Shown: positions 18,567 to 26,085 of the stretch, piece after piece
How positions within the stretch are numbered: the stretch's first letter is position 1
Layout of the letters: each line of letters begins with the position of its first letter
Assembly: GCA_038396625.1 (NCBI GenBank)
Contig: CP121688.1
Location: 3,348,001-3,412,000 of the forward strand
Reading direction: 5' to 3'
DNA length: 64,000 nt
DNA from: G038396625 sp038396625
Lineage (GTDB): Bacteria; Bacillota; Clostridia; Peptostreptococcales; Thermotaleaceae
Translations under genes and position numbers: made by a program
The notes under the pieces: model-generated
Told to the model about the DNA's origin: nothing
Databases searched by the model: none
Seen by the model: the letters and a program-made list of their open reading frames with translations, nothing else

Positions 18567-19655
18567 CTAAAAAATATACTCAATAAGTGCTTTGTTTAAA
18601 ATATCTTCTGCTTGCTTATAAAGATTTTTATCAAACATGCCTTTGCCGAGCTTCAATTTTTTTCTATCTACTTTCACAACAATAATCTCATTCTGCTCTT
18701 TAATCTCCGCACTTGTTAATACCCTTCCTGTTTCTTTATCTAGGGTGACAATTAAATCAGGAAATGTTGCTAATCTTTCCCCATTGGATTCTAATGTCAT
18801 ATATTCATTCCAAAAAGTTACATCATAATCTTTTTCATCTGAGCTAACAACTACATCTCCTACATCAAATCCCCCTTGTATTTTAATTTCATACTTCTTA
18901 ACTGTACCCCTTGCCATCACTTCTAATGCAAGCATCTCTTTTAATGCTTCTAATATCTTTTCAACATCATCTTGATATTTTAAAAACACATTCCCTATAT
19001 CTATTGCTTGCTTCAAACCACCAACTGCAGCATTTTTCTTAACATATTCAGCCTTTACTGGATTTCTAAGTACAGTTACCAATCCCCCAGCTTCTACTGC
19101 TGCTTGCCTTACAATTGTAGAAGTTGAAGTAAGACTTCCTTTTGTGGCTACTTCTATATATTTGCCTTTGTCAGGGTTCCCACCTAGGGCTACCTGAATC
19201 GTTTTATAATCTGTTGCTTCACTTAGTCCCATACTTCCCATTGGAGCGGTTGGGTGCGCTCTCCCATTACAAGGGGCATCAACAAGAGGTATCCCAGTCA
19301 TAGCTGATAAAATCCATCCGTTGATGCTAGATCCTCCTCCATTTTCATTGGTAATGACGCCTCCTATATTCTCTTTTAGCAGTTGATTAAAAATATTATA
19401 GGCTTCTTTATTATATTCAGGTGTTACGTACTGTTCCTTCGATGCTGGTGAACCCACTGCAGAAGCTGTAATCACAATATCATCATCCTGTATATGATCC
19501 AACGAAAGCAAATACAATTCCCCTAATTTTAAAGCTTCTCTTGCATTTTTAAGCCCTTTCTCAACAGAACCACCGCCACCTCCGCCTAAAAAAACGCCTC
19601 CTAACACTGCTGCTTGTGCAACTTCATCCGTAATTTTAATCTTATAACTTTCCAT
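18567..19655 (-). CDS. DUF917 family protein
   Basis: A 362-residue protein of the DUF917 family, which is related to hydantoinase-type and thiamine-pyrophosphate-free hydrolase annotations but is not biochemically assigned. It shows the glycine-rich N terminus AAVLGGVFLGGGGGGSVEKG, then TNENGGGSSINGW and DAPCNGRAHPTAPMGSMGL. Length is normal for the family. AGGAGG precedes the start. It is second in the operon, 13 bp after the racemase-like gene. Confidence 0.82.
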   Translation of the reverse strand: MESYKIKITDEVAQAAVLGGVFLGGGGGGSVEKGLKNAREALKLGELYLLSLDHIQDDDIVITASAVGSPASKEQYVTPEYNKEAYNIFNQLLKENIGGVITNENGGGSSINGWILSAMTGIPLVDAPCNGRAHPTAPMGSMGLSEATDYKTIQVALGGNPDKGKYIEVATKGSLTSTSTIVRQAAVEAGGLVTVLRNPVKAEYVKKNAAVGGLKQAIDIGNVFLKYQDDVEKILEALKEMLALEVMARGTVKKYEIKIQGGFDVGDVVVSSDEKDYDVTFWNEYMTLESNGERLATFPDLIVTLDKETGRVLTSAEIKEQNEIIVVKVDRKKLKLGKGMFDKNLYKQAEDILNKALIEYIF

Positions 19656-19668
19656 ATTAATCCTCCTG

Positions 19669-20331
19669 CTAGAAAAATTTCTTATAATTGCATAAACTAT
19701 TGATTAAAAAAGCCTCAGCGTATACAGGATCTATCACAGGTATCTCTAAACTTTCATTTAAAAGCTTTGCGATTCCTATAGTTGACATCCCTGTACAAGC
19801 TAAAACAATCGCATCTGCTCCAGCCTTCTGAAGTGTATAGGCAGCTTCAATAACTCCCTGTTTCCCTTCATCTGTCAATAAATCATTTGTGTTGTCCACT
19901 TTTTCTGGTTTTATTGACTTTATTAGTTTATTGCCTAATATCTTTTTTACAGCTTCTGGTGCCTCTTGACGAATGCCTAACACCCCAATTTTTTCTCCAA
20001 AATTTAAGCTCAAACTAGCTACAGAATGTCCTGCTCCTATTACTGGAATATGCATCTCTTTCTTTAAGCATTCCACAGCTGGGTCTCCAGCACAGCTGAT
20101 CACGATTCCCTTATATCCATGATGTATTTGTTTTACAAGATTCACAATTTTTTTTGTAGCGGTCTCATGACTTATATCATCATGTACACCATTATGTTGA
20201 TCTTGTATGCAATATGACTCTGTTATTATATTTGGACAATATTTTTCAATGAATTTTCCATGTAGATTTAATCTTTCTTTGTCCTCTAAAGTTGCTACTC
20301 TTACAACAGCAATTTTATATTTTGAAGACAT
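19669..20331 (-). CDS. Asp/Glu/hydantoin racemase family protein
   Basis: A 220-residue cofactor-independent racemase-fold protein. The two catalytic-type cysteines are present: C80 in VISCAGDPAV and C179 in VLACTGMSTIG. Between them runs VIGAGHSVASLSLNFGEKIGVLG. The family interconverts D and L forms of aspartate, glutamate or hydantoins. AGGAGGGAGG gives a strong start. It is the first gene behind the palindrome-rich promoter, so it leads the operon with DUF917, DUF1177, AroM fusion and the OPT carrier. The substrate is likely a D-amino acid derivative or hydantoin, but this is inferred. Confidence 0.82.
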   Translation of the reverse strand: MSSKYKIAVVRVATLEDKERLNLHGKFIEKYCPNIITESYCIQDQHNGVHDDISHETATKKIVNLVKQIHHGYKGIVISCAGDPAVECLKKEMHIPVIGAGHSVASLSLNFGEKIGVLGIRQEAPEAVKKILGNKLIKSIKPEKVDNTNDLLTDEGKQGVIEAAYTLQKAGADAIVLACTGMSTIGIAKLLNESLEIPVIDPVYAEAFLINSLCNYKKFF

Positions 20332-20377
20332 AAGTAGACCTCCCTCCTAACATATTTAAAAATATTCTAAATATTAT

Positions 20378-20456
20378 CTATGTTGTTAACATAATAACAT
20401 AGATTGTTGTGTGCATGAGTCTATTATATTTTTGTATTAATGTACAAAATGCACAC
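20378..20456 (-). promoter_or_regulatory. Promoter of the OPT operon within nested palindromes
   Basis: Minus-strand -10 TATAAT is at 20423-20428. Directly upstream TTTTGTA-N6-TACAAAA (20430-20449) covers the spacer and -35 area. GTGTGCAT (20409-20416) and ATGCACAC (20449-20456) form an outer inverted repeat enclosing the whole core. Downstream, CTATGTT and AACATAG (20378-20402) form a third. These look like operators for one or more dimeric regulators. Confidence 0.55.
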
Positions 20457-20560
20457 CTACCCATTCATTACTTCATTTCCTATCCCTACATTGAAATCTA
20501 ATCTATGGGCTTATTTTTATCGTAGGATTTTTAAATTCCATTAGCGCTTAACCGAGTCTA

Positions 20561-20589
20561 TTGGAAACACCTTGCAAAAATGCTAAAAT
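20561..20589 (+). promoter_or_regulatory. Sigma-A promoter of the GNAT gene
   Basis: TTGGAA, a 17-base spacer and TAAAAT, followed by AAAGGGGG and the ATG at 20614. Confidence 0.6.
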
Positions 20590-20613
20590 GAAAGAGTAAA
20601 GGGGGAAGCATTC

Positions 20614-21129
20614 ATGAGAAAAGTTATCCTTGAATCAGAAGACCTACTATTTTGTCCTACAGAAATACAAGATCTAAATCAGGTTATTATAATCGAGCGG
20701 GATAAAGCTAATCAAGGCTTCGTCTATCAATGGTCTGAAGCACAACATCGGGAGGCAATAGAAGCAGAAGACTGGATGCATATGGTTATAATCAAAAAAA
20801 TTTCTCAAGCAATCATTGGCTATATACTTTTAGACGAGATCAAAAGTGAACACCAGACTATAGAGCTCACAAGAATTGCCATAAAAGAAAAAGGTAAGGG
20901 ATATGGTAGACAAGCGATCAAGTTAATTAAAAAGCTATGTTTTGAAAGACTTGATTGCCATAGGCTGTGGTTGGATGTATTTGATGAGAATAAAAAAGCC
21001 ATTTATCTTTATGAGACAGAAGGATTTATTTATGAAGGTACTTTAAGAGAATGCAAAAAATATGGGGATACATATTATTCTATGCGCATCATGTCTATGT
21101 TAGAAGATGAGTACAGAAGACAAAGGTAG
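20614..21129 (+). CDS. GNAT-family N-acetyltransferase
   Basis: A 171-residue acetyl-CoA-dependent acetyltransferase. The acyl-CoA loop is KEKGKGYGRQAI (about residues 91-102). It is preceded by the strand QTIELTRIAI and followed by CHRLWLDVFDENKKAIYLYE and GFIYEGTLRE, the pattern of RimI/SpeG-like small-molecule or protein acetylases. AAAGGGGG lies seven bases upstream of the start. It is a single-gene unit with its own promoter, convergent with the next gene. The acceptor is unknown. Confidence 0.87.
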   Translation: MRKVILESEDLLFCPTEIQDLNQVIIIERDKANQGFVYQWSEAQHREAIEAEDWMHMVIIKKISQAIIGYILLDEIKSEHQTIELTRIAIKEKGKGYGRQAIKLIKKLCFERLDCHRLWLDVFDENKKAIYLYETEGFIYEGTLRECKKYGDTYYSMRIMSMLEDEYRRQR

Positions 21130-21149
21130 CATTTTTCTGGTTTCTAAAA

Positions 21150-21189
21150 AAACTTGAGAAAGTATCTTCTAAGCACTTTGCTCAAGTTT
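21150..21189. terminator. Bidirectional terminator shared by convergent genes
   Basis: Arms 21150-21163 and 21175-21189 pair over 14 bp with one bulged G. T-rich sequence follows on both strands. The last codons of the minus-strand HAD gene (stop at 21169) lie inside the hairpin. Confidence 0.7.
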
Positions 21190-21765
21190 CTTTTCTGATT
21201 TTTGATACAAATAGTCTATAATCTCCTTATAAATATGCTGCCAGCTAAACACTCTTGTAATTCCTGGAATCACATGCTGGCGATTGTATTCACAATCTAT
21301 TAATAATACATGAAAACCTGCTAAGGCCAATTGTATTGCATTCTCATATCGATCTTCAATAAAAATATCACAATTTACTTCTTTCGCTTTATTTACTTTG
21401 TAATGACTTCCTAACAAAAATAGCTTTCCATTTGGTAAATTGTGAATGTCGAGCCATCTTCTTGTTACCTGTTCTAACTTTTCTTCTCTTGCAGTGACAT
21501 AAAATATTTGATGCAATTTTTCAAGTTCAGATAATATGTTCTGAGCATCTTCTCTGATTTCTGCATGAAGATGTAGCTCTTCACAAAACCGATGATAAAA
21601 CGCCAAATAGTCTTCTCTGGGTACTCCTAAAACTTCATCTACATAGTATTGGGTAACATCCTTAGGTTCAATCTTCTTGTTAAAATAAGCATTAGCTTTT
21701 TGCAACCAATAGTAAGGTTCTGTGATCGTTCCATCGATATCCACACAAATATTTAAAGCTTGCAT
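21169..21765 (-). CDS. HAD-superfamily nucleotidase-like phosphatase
   Basis: A 198-residue haloacid-dehalogenase-fold protein of the 5'-deoxynucleotidase/YqfW-like group. Motif I is ICVDIDGTITEP (nucleophile aspartate near residue 9). Motif II is IFYVTAREE and motif IV DIFIEDRYENA. The helical cap is short, as in the NT5C group. It probably removes phosphate from a nucleotide or sugar phosphate. The coding end forms one arm of the shared terminator. It has no operon partner. Confidence 0.8.
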   Translation of the reverse strand: MQALNICVDIDGTITEPYYWLQKANAYFNKKIEPKDVTQYYVDEVLGVPREDYLAFYHRFCEELHLHAEIREDAQNILSELEKLHQIFYVTAREEKLEQVTRRWLDIHNLPNGKLFLLGSHYKVNKAKEVNCDIFIEDRYENAIQLALAGFHVLLIDCEYNRQHVIPGITRVFSWQHIYKEIIDYLYQKSEKKLEQSA

Positions 21766-21916
21766 TATATCCCTCCTTTTCTATAATTCAATTTTATGGG
21801 ATTTTTTTTAAATGCATATTAGATTATGATTAACTTTGTGTTAATTCAACGAAGAATTGAAAAGGCAGAAGTATTGATTCACCCTTACAATACTTCTGCC
21901 TATCCTTAGATTTTTA

Positions 21917-22186
21917 TTATTTTCCCAGCATTTTTTTAAACCAATTTGAATTTCCCGTGGCATATACTTTGTGTACATCATCAATTTCCACATGATATTT
22001 TTGGCTCAATGACTTTATTCGATCCCATAACTCACAAGGAAAGGTCGCTGCTGTTCCACAGCTCGAGCTAATTTGTCGAGGAACAGGCATTAATTTTATC
22101 ATATAACCTAACTCTTTAAAAGTTTTTTCAAATTGAATTGCATGATATGTGGAATGAAATGTTACTGCACAATAATAATCTTTCAT
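21917..22186 (-). CDS. DUF3343 putative selenium/sulfur carrier-like protein
   Basis: An 89-residue DUF3343 protein. The family signature MPVPRQISSSCGTA is at residues 33-46, with C43-G44 as the likely reactive site. This family is found beside YedE and YedF/TusA genes and is proposed to carry selenium or sulfur. It is last in the operon, 8 bp after the TusA-like gene. No biochemical function is established. Confidence 0.85.
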   Translation of the reverse strand: MKDYYCAVTFHSTYHAIQFEKTFKELGYMIKLMPVPRQISSSCGTAATFPCELWDRIKSLSQKYHVEIDDVHKVYATGNSNWFKKMLGK

Positions 22187-22194
22187 TTAGTCAC

Positions 22195-22410
22195 CTATTT
22201 CTTTAGAAAAATATAAAATTCATCATTGTTTTCTTTTACCTCTACCTTGTATCCATTGTTTTTGGCAAGTCGGGATACATTCTCTAGGGCTACACGGCTA
22301 TCCACCATTACTTCTATCTCTTCTTTTGTATATTGATCTATGGCTGTCTTTGTCATCATGACTGGTTCTGGACAAGATCTTCCTCTCGCATCCACCTGAA
22401 CTTTAGACAT
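22195..22410 (-). CDS. TusA/YedF-type sulfur carrier protein
   Basis: A 71-residue SirA/TusA-fold protein with the persulfide-carrying motif SCPEPVMMTK (C13). It matches the N-terminal part of YedF; the DsrE-like half of full YedF is absent. The ATG at 22410 is preferred because AAAGGG lies nine bases upstream; the GTG at 22416 is too close. The start overlaps the end of the YedE gene by 8 bp, so translation is probably coupled. The likely role is to receive selenium or sulfur and pass it to a downstream enzyme. Confidence 0.88.
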   Translation of the reverse strand: MSKVQVDARGRSCPEPVMMTKTAIDQYTKEEIEVMVDSRVALENVSRLAKNNGYKVEVKENNDEFYIFLKK

Positions 22411-23500
22411 CTGCACTCACCCTTTCATTTTTATTTTTCATAGATAGTAATGCATATACATTGCTGATTGCAATAATTGATACCACAATCAAGCCAATCA
22501 TCACAGCTGCTTTTCCATTGACAGATACCCCTTTTGGACTGGCTGCCAAACCAAAATTATGTGCAAAGGCAGCACCTACCAATAATCCCATAAATGTAAT
22601 GGCAGCATCTACATCTCCTTCTCCAGCCAATATCATTTGTCTTAAAGGACAACCACCCAGTAATACAGAGGCATAGCCTACCAAAAGCATAGATAAAAAA
22701 TTCCATAGGTGATCCGTATGGGCCACTGGTTGTTCAACAAATCCAATCTTAAACGCTGCTGGATTAAACACAAGATTTCCTATTAATGCAAATGCAAAAA
22801 CACCCAGTAATCCCCAGAACAAATGAAAATCCTTAATTAAAATAACATCACGAAACCCGCCTACGGTACAAATTCTTGTTCTTTGAATCAATACCCCTAC
22901 CACTAAGCCTACTCCTAATGATAGGATGATAGGAGCATGCATCGACCCTGGGCCTTTTTCACTAAAGAAAATAAAACCTGGTCTACTCATCAAGAATACA
23001 AGCCACACCACTGCAATGATTGGCAAAATATAGCCATTTATTTTAGATTGTTTATAACTTCTCCCTAAACTAAATCCCCTCTTAATAAATTGAATCCCTA
23101 TAGTAATTCCTACAATAAATCCAATAAGTCCTACTACTGCGTTCAGATCTCCATTGGCTAATCTTAAAATCATCCTTAAGGGACAACCTAAAAAAACAAG
23201 TGCACCAATCATTACAAAAAAGCCTAGGATAAATCTCGTCATAGGAGAAGATCCTCCCCTAGCCCTAAATTCTCCTGTAGCAAAAGCAATCACAAAAGCA
23301 CCAATAATGAATCCAATGATTTCAGGTCTTATATACTGTACCACTTCTGCTCTATGTAGCCCCATTGCTCCTGCAATATCCCTTATAAAACAGGCCACAC
23401 ATATCCCCATGTTAACAGGATTACCAAACTTAACGAGCAATGCACTAAGTAATCCCATGATTACGCCAGCTCCAAGAATAAACTTTCTTTCTTTACTCAT
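22403..23500 (-). CDS. yedE: YedE-type putative selenium transporter
   Basis: A 365-residue membrane protein of the YeeE/YedE family, with two homologous halves. Each half has a conserved cysteine in GCPLR: FLGCPLRMILRLANGD and LLGGCPLRQMILAGEGD. Further cysteines lie in GICVACFIRD and RTRICTVGGFRD. About ten membrane segments are visible. The family imports thiosulfate or, in this gene arrangement, is predicted to import a selenium compound. GGAGGG supports the ATG at 23500 rather than 23521. Downstream partners are the TusA-like and DUF3343 genes. Confidence 0.87.
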   Translation of the reverse strand: MSKERKFILGAGVIMGLLSALLVKFGNPVNMGICVACFIRDIAGAMGLHRAEVVQYIRPEIIGFIIGAFVIAFATGEFRARGGSSPMTRFILGFFVMIGALVFLGCPLRMILRLANGDLNAVVGLIGFIVGITIGIQFIKRGFSLGRSYKQSKINGYILPIIAVVWLVFLMSRPGFIFFSEKGPGSMHAPIILSLGVGLVVGVLIQRTRICTVGGFRDVILIKDFHLFWGLLGVFAFALIGNLVFNPAAFKIGFVEQPVAHTDHLWNFLSMLLVGYASVLLGGCPLRQMILAGEGDVDAAITFMGLLVGAAFAHNFGLAASPKGVSVNGKAAVMIGLIVVSIIAISNVYALLSMKNKNERVSADV

Positions 23501-23678
23501 AAGCATATCCCTCCATTCCAAAATTTTAAAATATTACTTTTTTCTTCCATATATACTATAGTCAATTTTACACCAAATAGAAAATAAAAACTTTCTATCA
23601 TTTAGTAACTTATGATCAATTTTATCTATTGATATTTACTGCTGTATAAAAATTACTTGTACTTTTCCCCAAAAACTC

Positions 23679-23710
23679 AAAAAACAAGAAACATTCGTTT
23701 CTCGTTTTTT
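23679..23710 (-). terminator. Rho-independent terminator, possibly of the small acidic reading frame
   Basis: Fourteen-base arms (23679-23692 and 23697-23710) around a 4-base loop, A-rich before and T-rich after on both strands. On the minus strand the only visible upstream reading frame is at 23850-24008. Confidence 0.55.
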
Positions 23711-23849
23711 CGTATTTATTACAACCTATTTATTGGATAGCTACAAAGGCTACAATGCTCTATGCCTAAAATTTTACTTTAGTTTTGATAGATACCTCTC
23801 ACCTTACTTATAGTATATTCAAATTATTTTGATTATCTATTGCTTCATT

Positions 23850-24008
23850 TTAAACTTCTTCACCTTGTTGCTCAAATTCATCTACAATCTGCGCTTCTTC
23901 TTGATTTTCCAAACTCTCTCCCCCTATGATTGCCTCTTCATCTGTCGCTTGTAATTGTAAATAGTAGATAACTATGTTACGATTGAATGAATTAGAATTA
24001 TTAACCAT
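23850..24008 (-). CDS. Possible small acidic protein, 52 residues
   Basis: An open frame beginning MVNNSNSFNRN with a strongly acidic C-terminal half (DEEAIIGGESLENQEEAQ, then EFEQQGEEV). The acidic bias is coherent and a terminator follows 140 bases downstream. Against it, no ribosome binding site precedes the ATG and no family is recognised. It may instead be the remnant of a larger gene's C terminus. Confidence 0.25.
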   Translation of the reverse strand: MVNNSNSFNRNIVIYYLQLQATDEEAIIGGESLENQEEAQIVDEFEQQGEEV

Positions 24009-24087
24009 TATGCAAAAGAAAATATTCTCAGCAATATCGCTTTGTTGTTACAAAAATACTGACTAAATTTTGTGAGGAGTGATCTGT

Positions 24088-24894
24088 TTGAGATTTCATC
24101 AAGAAATTTTCATAAAAAATTTAAAAAGTTTTGTACAAAATCATCCCATGAACACTGTAAAAGAATTAGATCATATGATTCTTTATGATGACCTCATTGT
24201 AGGTTTTGTTTCTACCAATGATCCATTATTCGAAAAATTTAAAGATGAGAAAATAATAGGAGAACATCATTTTTTGCCAAATGAATGGCTTCTCGAAGGA
24301 AAAACAGTTATATCGTACTTTTTATCCTTTTCAGAAAAAATAAGAACAAGTAATCATATCCCCTCATTACCTTCTTCGGAGTGGCTTTTTGGCCGTATTG
24401 AAGGCGATATGCTAAATATGGAGCTCAGTAAGTTTATCCTTCAGGAACTATATAGCATAGGAGAAAAATCTATTGCTCCCTCACTAGATCCTCGATTTAA
24501 GGTAGTAAATCGGAAAAGCAACTGGTCTGAAAGACATGTTGGCTTTGCTGCCGGCCTTGGCACATTTGGGTTAAGTGAGTCCTTTATTACAGAGCTAGGT
24601 GCAGCAGGAAGAATGGGAAGTGTTATCACTTCTCTTGAAATACCACCAAGTACAAGACCTTATACAGATGCTTATGAATACTGTTTATGGTATCGTAAAA
24701 AAGAATGTGGACACTGTATGAAGCGATGTCCTGTCAACGCAATCACTTCTGATGGAAAGATCAAAACTTTATGTAGTGCGTATCTGGATATGACAAAGAA
24801 AAAATTTGCGCCTCGCTATGGCTGTGGCAAATGTCAAACTAATGTTGTATGTGAAAACATCAATCCTGTTAAACTTAATGCTACAAAGATCTAG
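24088..24894 (+). CDS. QueG-like double 4Fe-4S protein
   Basis: A 268-residue iron-sulfur protein related to epoxyqueuosine reductase and reductive dehalogenases. The first cluster motif ECGHCMKRCPVNAI lies near residue 210. Further cysteines are at LCSAYLD, YGCGKCQTNVVC. An upstream region WSERHVGFAAGLGTFGLSES resembles the cobalamin-side region of QueG. It lacks the C-terminal HEAT part of full-length QueG, so a different substrate is likely. The TTG at 24088 is the probable start: GAGGAG lies eight bases upstream, whereas the GTG at 24079 overlaps it. The gene is a single unit ending in a terminator. Confidence 0.78.
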   Translation: MRFHQEIFIKNLKSFVQNHPMNTVKELDHMILYDDLIVGFVSTNDPLFEKFKDEKIIGEHHFLPNEWLLEGKTVISYFLSFSEKIRTSNHIPSLPSSEWLFGRIEGDMLNMELSKFILQELYSIGEKSIAPSLDPRFKVVNRKSNWSERHVGFAAGLGTFGLSESFITELGAAGRMGSVITSLEIPPSTRPYTDAYEYCLWYRKKECGHCMKRCPVNAITSDGKIKTLCSAYLDMTKKKFAPRYGCGKCQTNVVCENINPVKLNATKI

Positions 24895-24925
24895 GAAAAA
24901 ACAACAAAACTTTTCATAAATAATT

Positions 24926-24971
24926 AAAGCTTAATACCATTCTTTTGCGAATTTCAATGGCATTAGGCTTT
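24926..24971 (+). terminator. Rho-independent terminator after the QueG-like gene
   Basis: Sixteen-base arms (24926-24941 and 24956-24971) with G-U pairs, followed by TATTTTTATTT. It may also serve the convergent lipoprotein gene. Confidence 0.75.
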
Positions 24972-24990
24972 ATTTTTATTTAAATTGAAA

Positions 24991-25968
24991 TTATTCTGCA
25001 CTTAAGTCTTGTATTGCCTTCTCTAAAAGTCCATATCTAGCATCATTAAATTTCTGTAATTCACTTTCTTTTTCGTAGGGCAATTGAAAATCGTTTTTTT
25101 CAAGAAGCTCTATATATTTTTCCATGGTTTTTGCAGTAATTGTATTTTTATTCGCATCAATCGTTTTGTGGTATTTATCCAATATTTCTTCAGATACTTT
25201 GTAGATATTGGATTGTATATAGGCATTCCAATCAAAAATAGGGGTATTGTCTAGTCCTGTCATATATGTGCCAAGGTAACTTTTATATCGTTGTACTACT
25301 GTTTTCTCCATAGGGGTATTAGGATATGTTACTAAAAAGGCTTCTACTTTCAAAGCTCTTTCTGCCAGTTCATCCCAGGAAATAGAAAGTCCTGCATCTC
25401 TAGCCATCAGTTTATCTGATTCCATCGCCATAAGATCAATATAGTCCTTCATTGCTTCTGATAAATATCCAGCATATTTCTTATAAATACTATAATCCAT
25501 CATAGGATAATACATTCCTTCTAAATTGACTAGTTTGTACCCCCCATCTAAAACCTCCGTAAGTAATGCTTTGACTTCTTCATCCTTAACTTCATTCAAT
25601 GCACTCTTCTCAAACGCATACCCTAAGGCTTGGATTAGCCTTTCTTCCATACCTTCTTCAAAGAAAGCATTCATATATTTTTCTTCGTAGGGTTTTTGAA
25701 AAGCTTCTAAGCCTCTTATCATTTCATCAGCTGCTTCGATGGATACTTTTTCAATGGAATTATCAACAAAATGAACCACCTCTGCAGGCTTTACATCTTG
25801 TTTTAGCAAATCATCATATTCTGTCATAATTTTATCTGATGCATCTACCGTGGACATGCCTTCTTTATTTTCATTGGGGTTAGCTCCTGTTTTCTTCTCA
25901 TCGGAAGTAGCACATCCACTTAATAACATGGCACCAATCATTACTGCAATAAATATTTTTTTCATCAT
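24991..25968 (-). CDS. Predicted lipoprotein of unknown function
   Basis: A 325-residue lipoprotein: KK, a hydrophobic stretch and the lipobox LLSGC with C19. The mature part is acidic and mostly helical, with a low-complexity linker after the cysteine. No family is recognised with confidence. GAGGG lies two bases before the first ATG and five before the second (25965), so either could be used. The promoter region carries a TTACAA direct repeat shared with the ECF sigma gene at 44422-44940. The role is unknown; a cell-surface stress protein is a guess. Confidence 0.7.
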   Translation of the reverse strand: MMKKIFIAVMIGAMLLSGCATSDEKKTGANPNENKEGMSTVDASDKIMTEYDDLLKQDVKPAEVVHFVDNSIEKVSIEAADEMIRGLEAFQKPYEEKYMNAFFEEGMEERLIQALGYAFEKSALNEVKDEEVKALLTEVLDGGYKLVNLEGMYYPMMDYSIYKKYAGYLSEAMKDYIDLMAMESDKLMARDAGLSISWDELAERALKVEAFLVTYPNTPMEKTVVQRYKSYLGTYMTGLDNTPIFDWNAYIQSNIYKVSEEILDKYHKTIDANKNTITAKTMEKYIELLEKNDFQLPYEKESELQKFNDARYGLLEKAIQDLSAE

Positions 25969-26003
25969 ATCCCTCTTCTCTCAATTTCTGCTGTACAAAG
26001 TGT

Positions 26004-26048
26004 ATTATACCATGAAGCAATTTATCATTCGTTACAAAACAATTACAA
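26004..26048 (-). promoter_or_regulatory. Promoter with an 11-bp-period direct repeat upstream of the lipoprotein gene
   Basis: TATAAT on the minus strand is at 26004-26009 without a good -35. Upstream, TTACAA-N5-TTACAA (plus-strand reading, 26032-26037 and 26043-26048) forms a direct repeat with one-turn period, typical of response-regulator sites. A near-identical repeat precedes the ECF sigma gene. Confidence 0.4.
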
Positions 26049-26085
26049 ATTGTGCAATACCTCTTTATTTGTATTTTATTAAAAT

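Larger units (their letters stand above)
23501..24087. other. Intergenic region with a terminator and a possible small gene
   Basis: About 590 AT-rich bases between the divergent yedE and QueG-like genes. It contains a hairpin terminator (23679-23710) and a 52-codon acidic reading frame (23850-24008), described separately. Nothing else is recognised. Confidence 0.5.
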
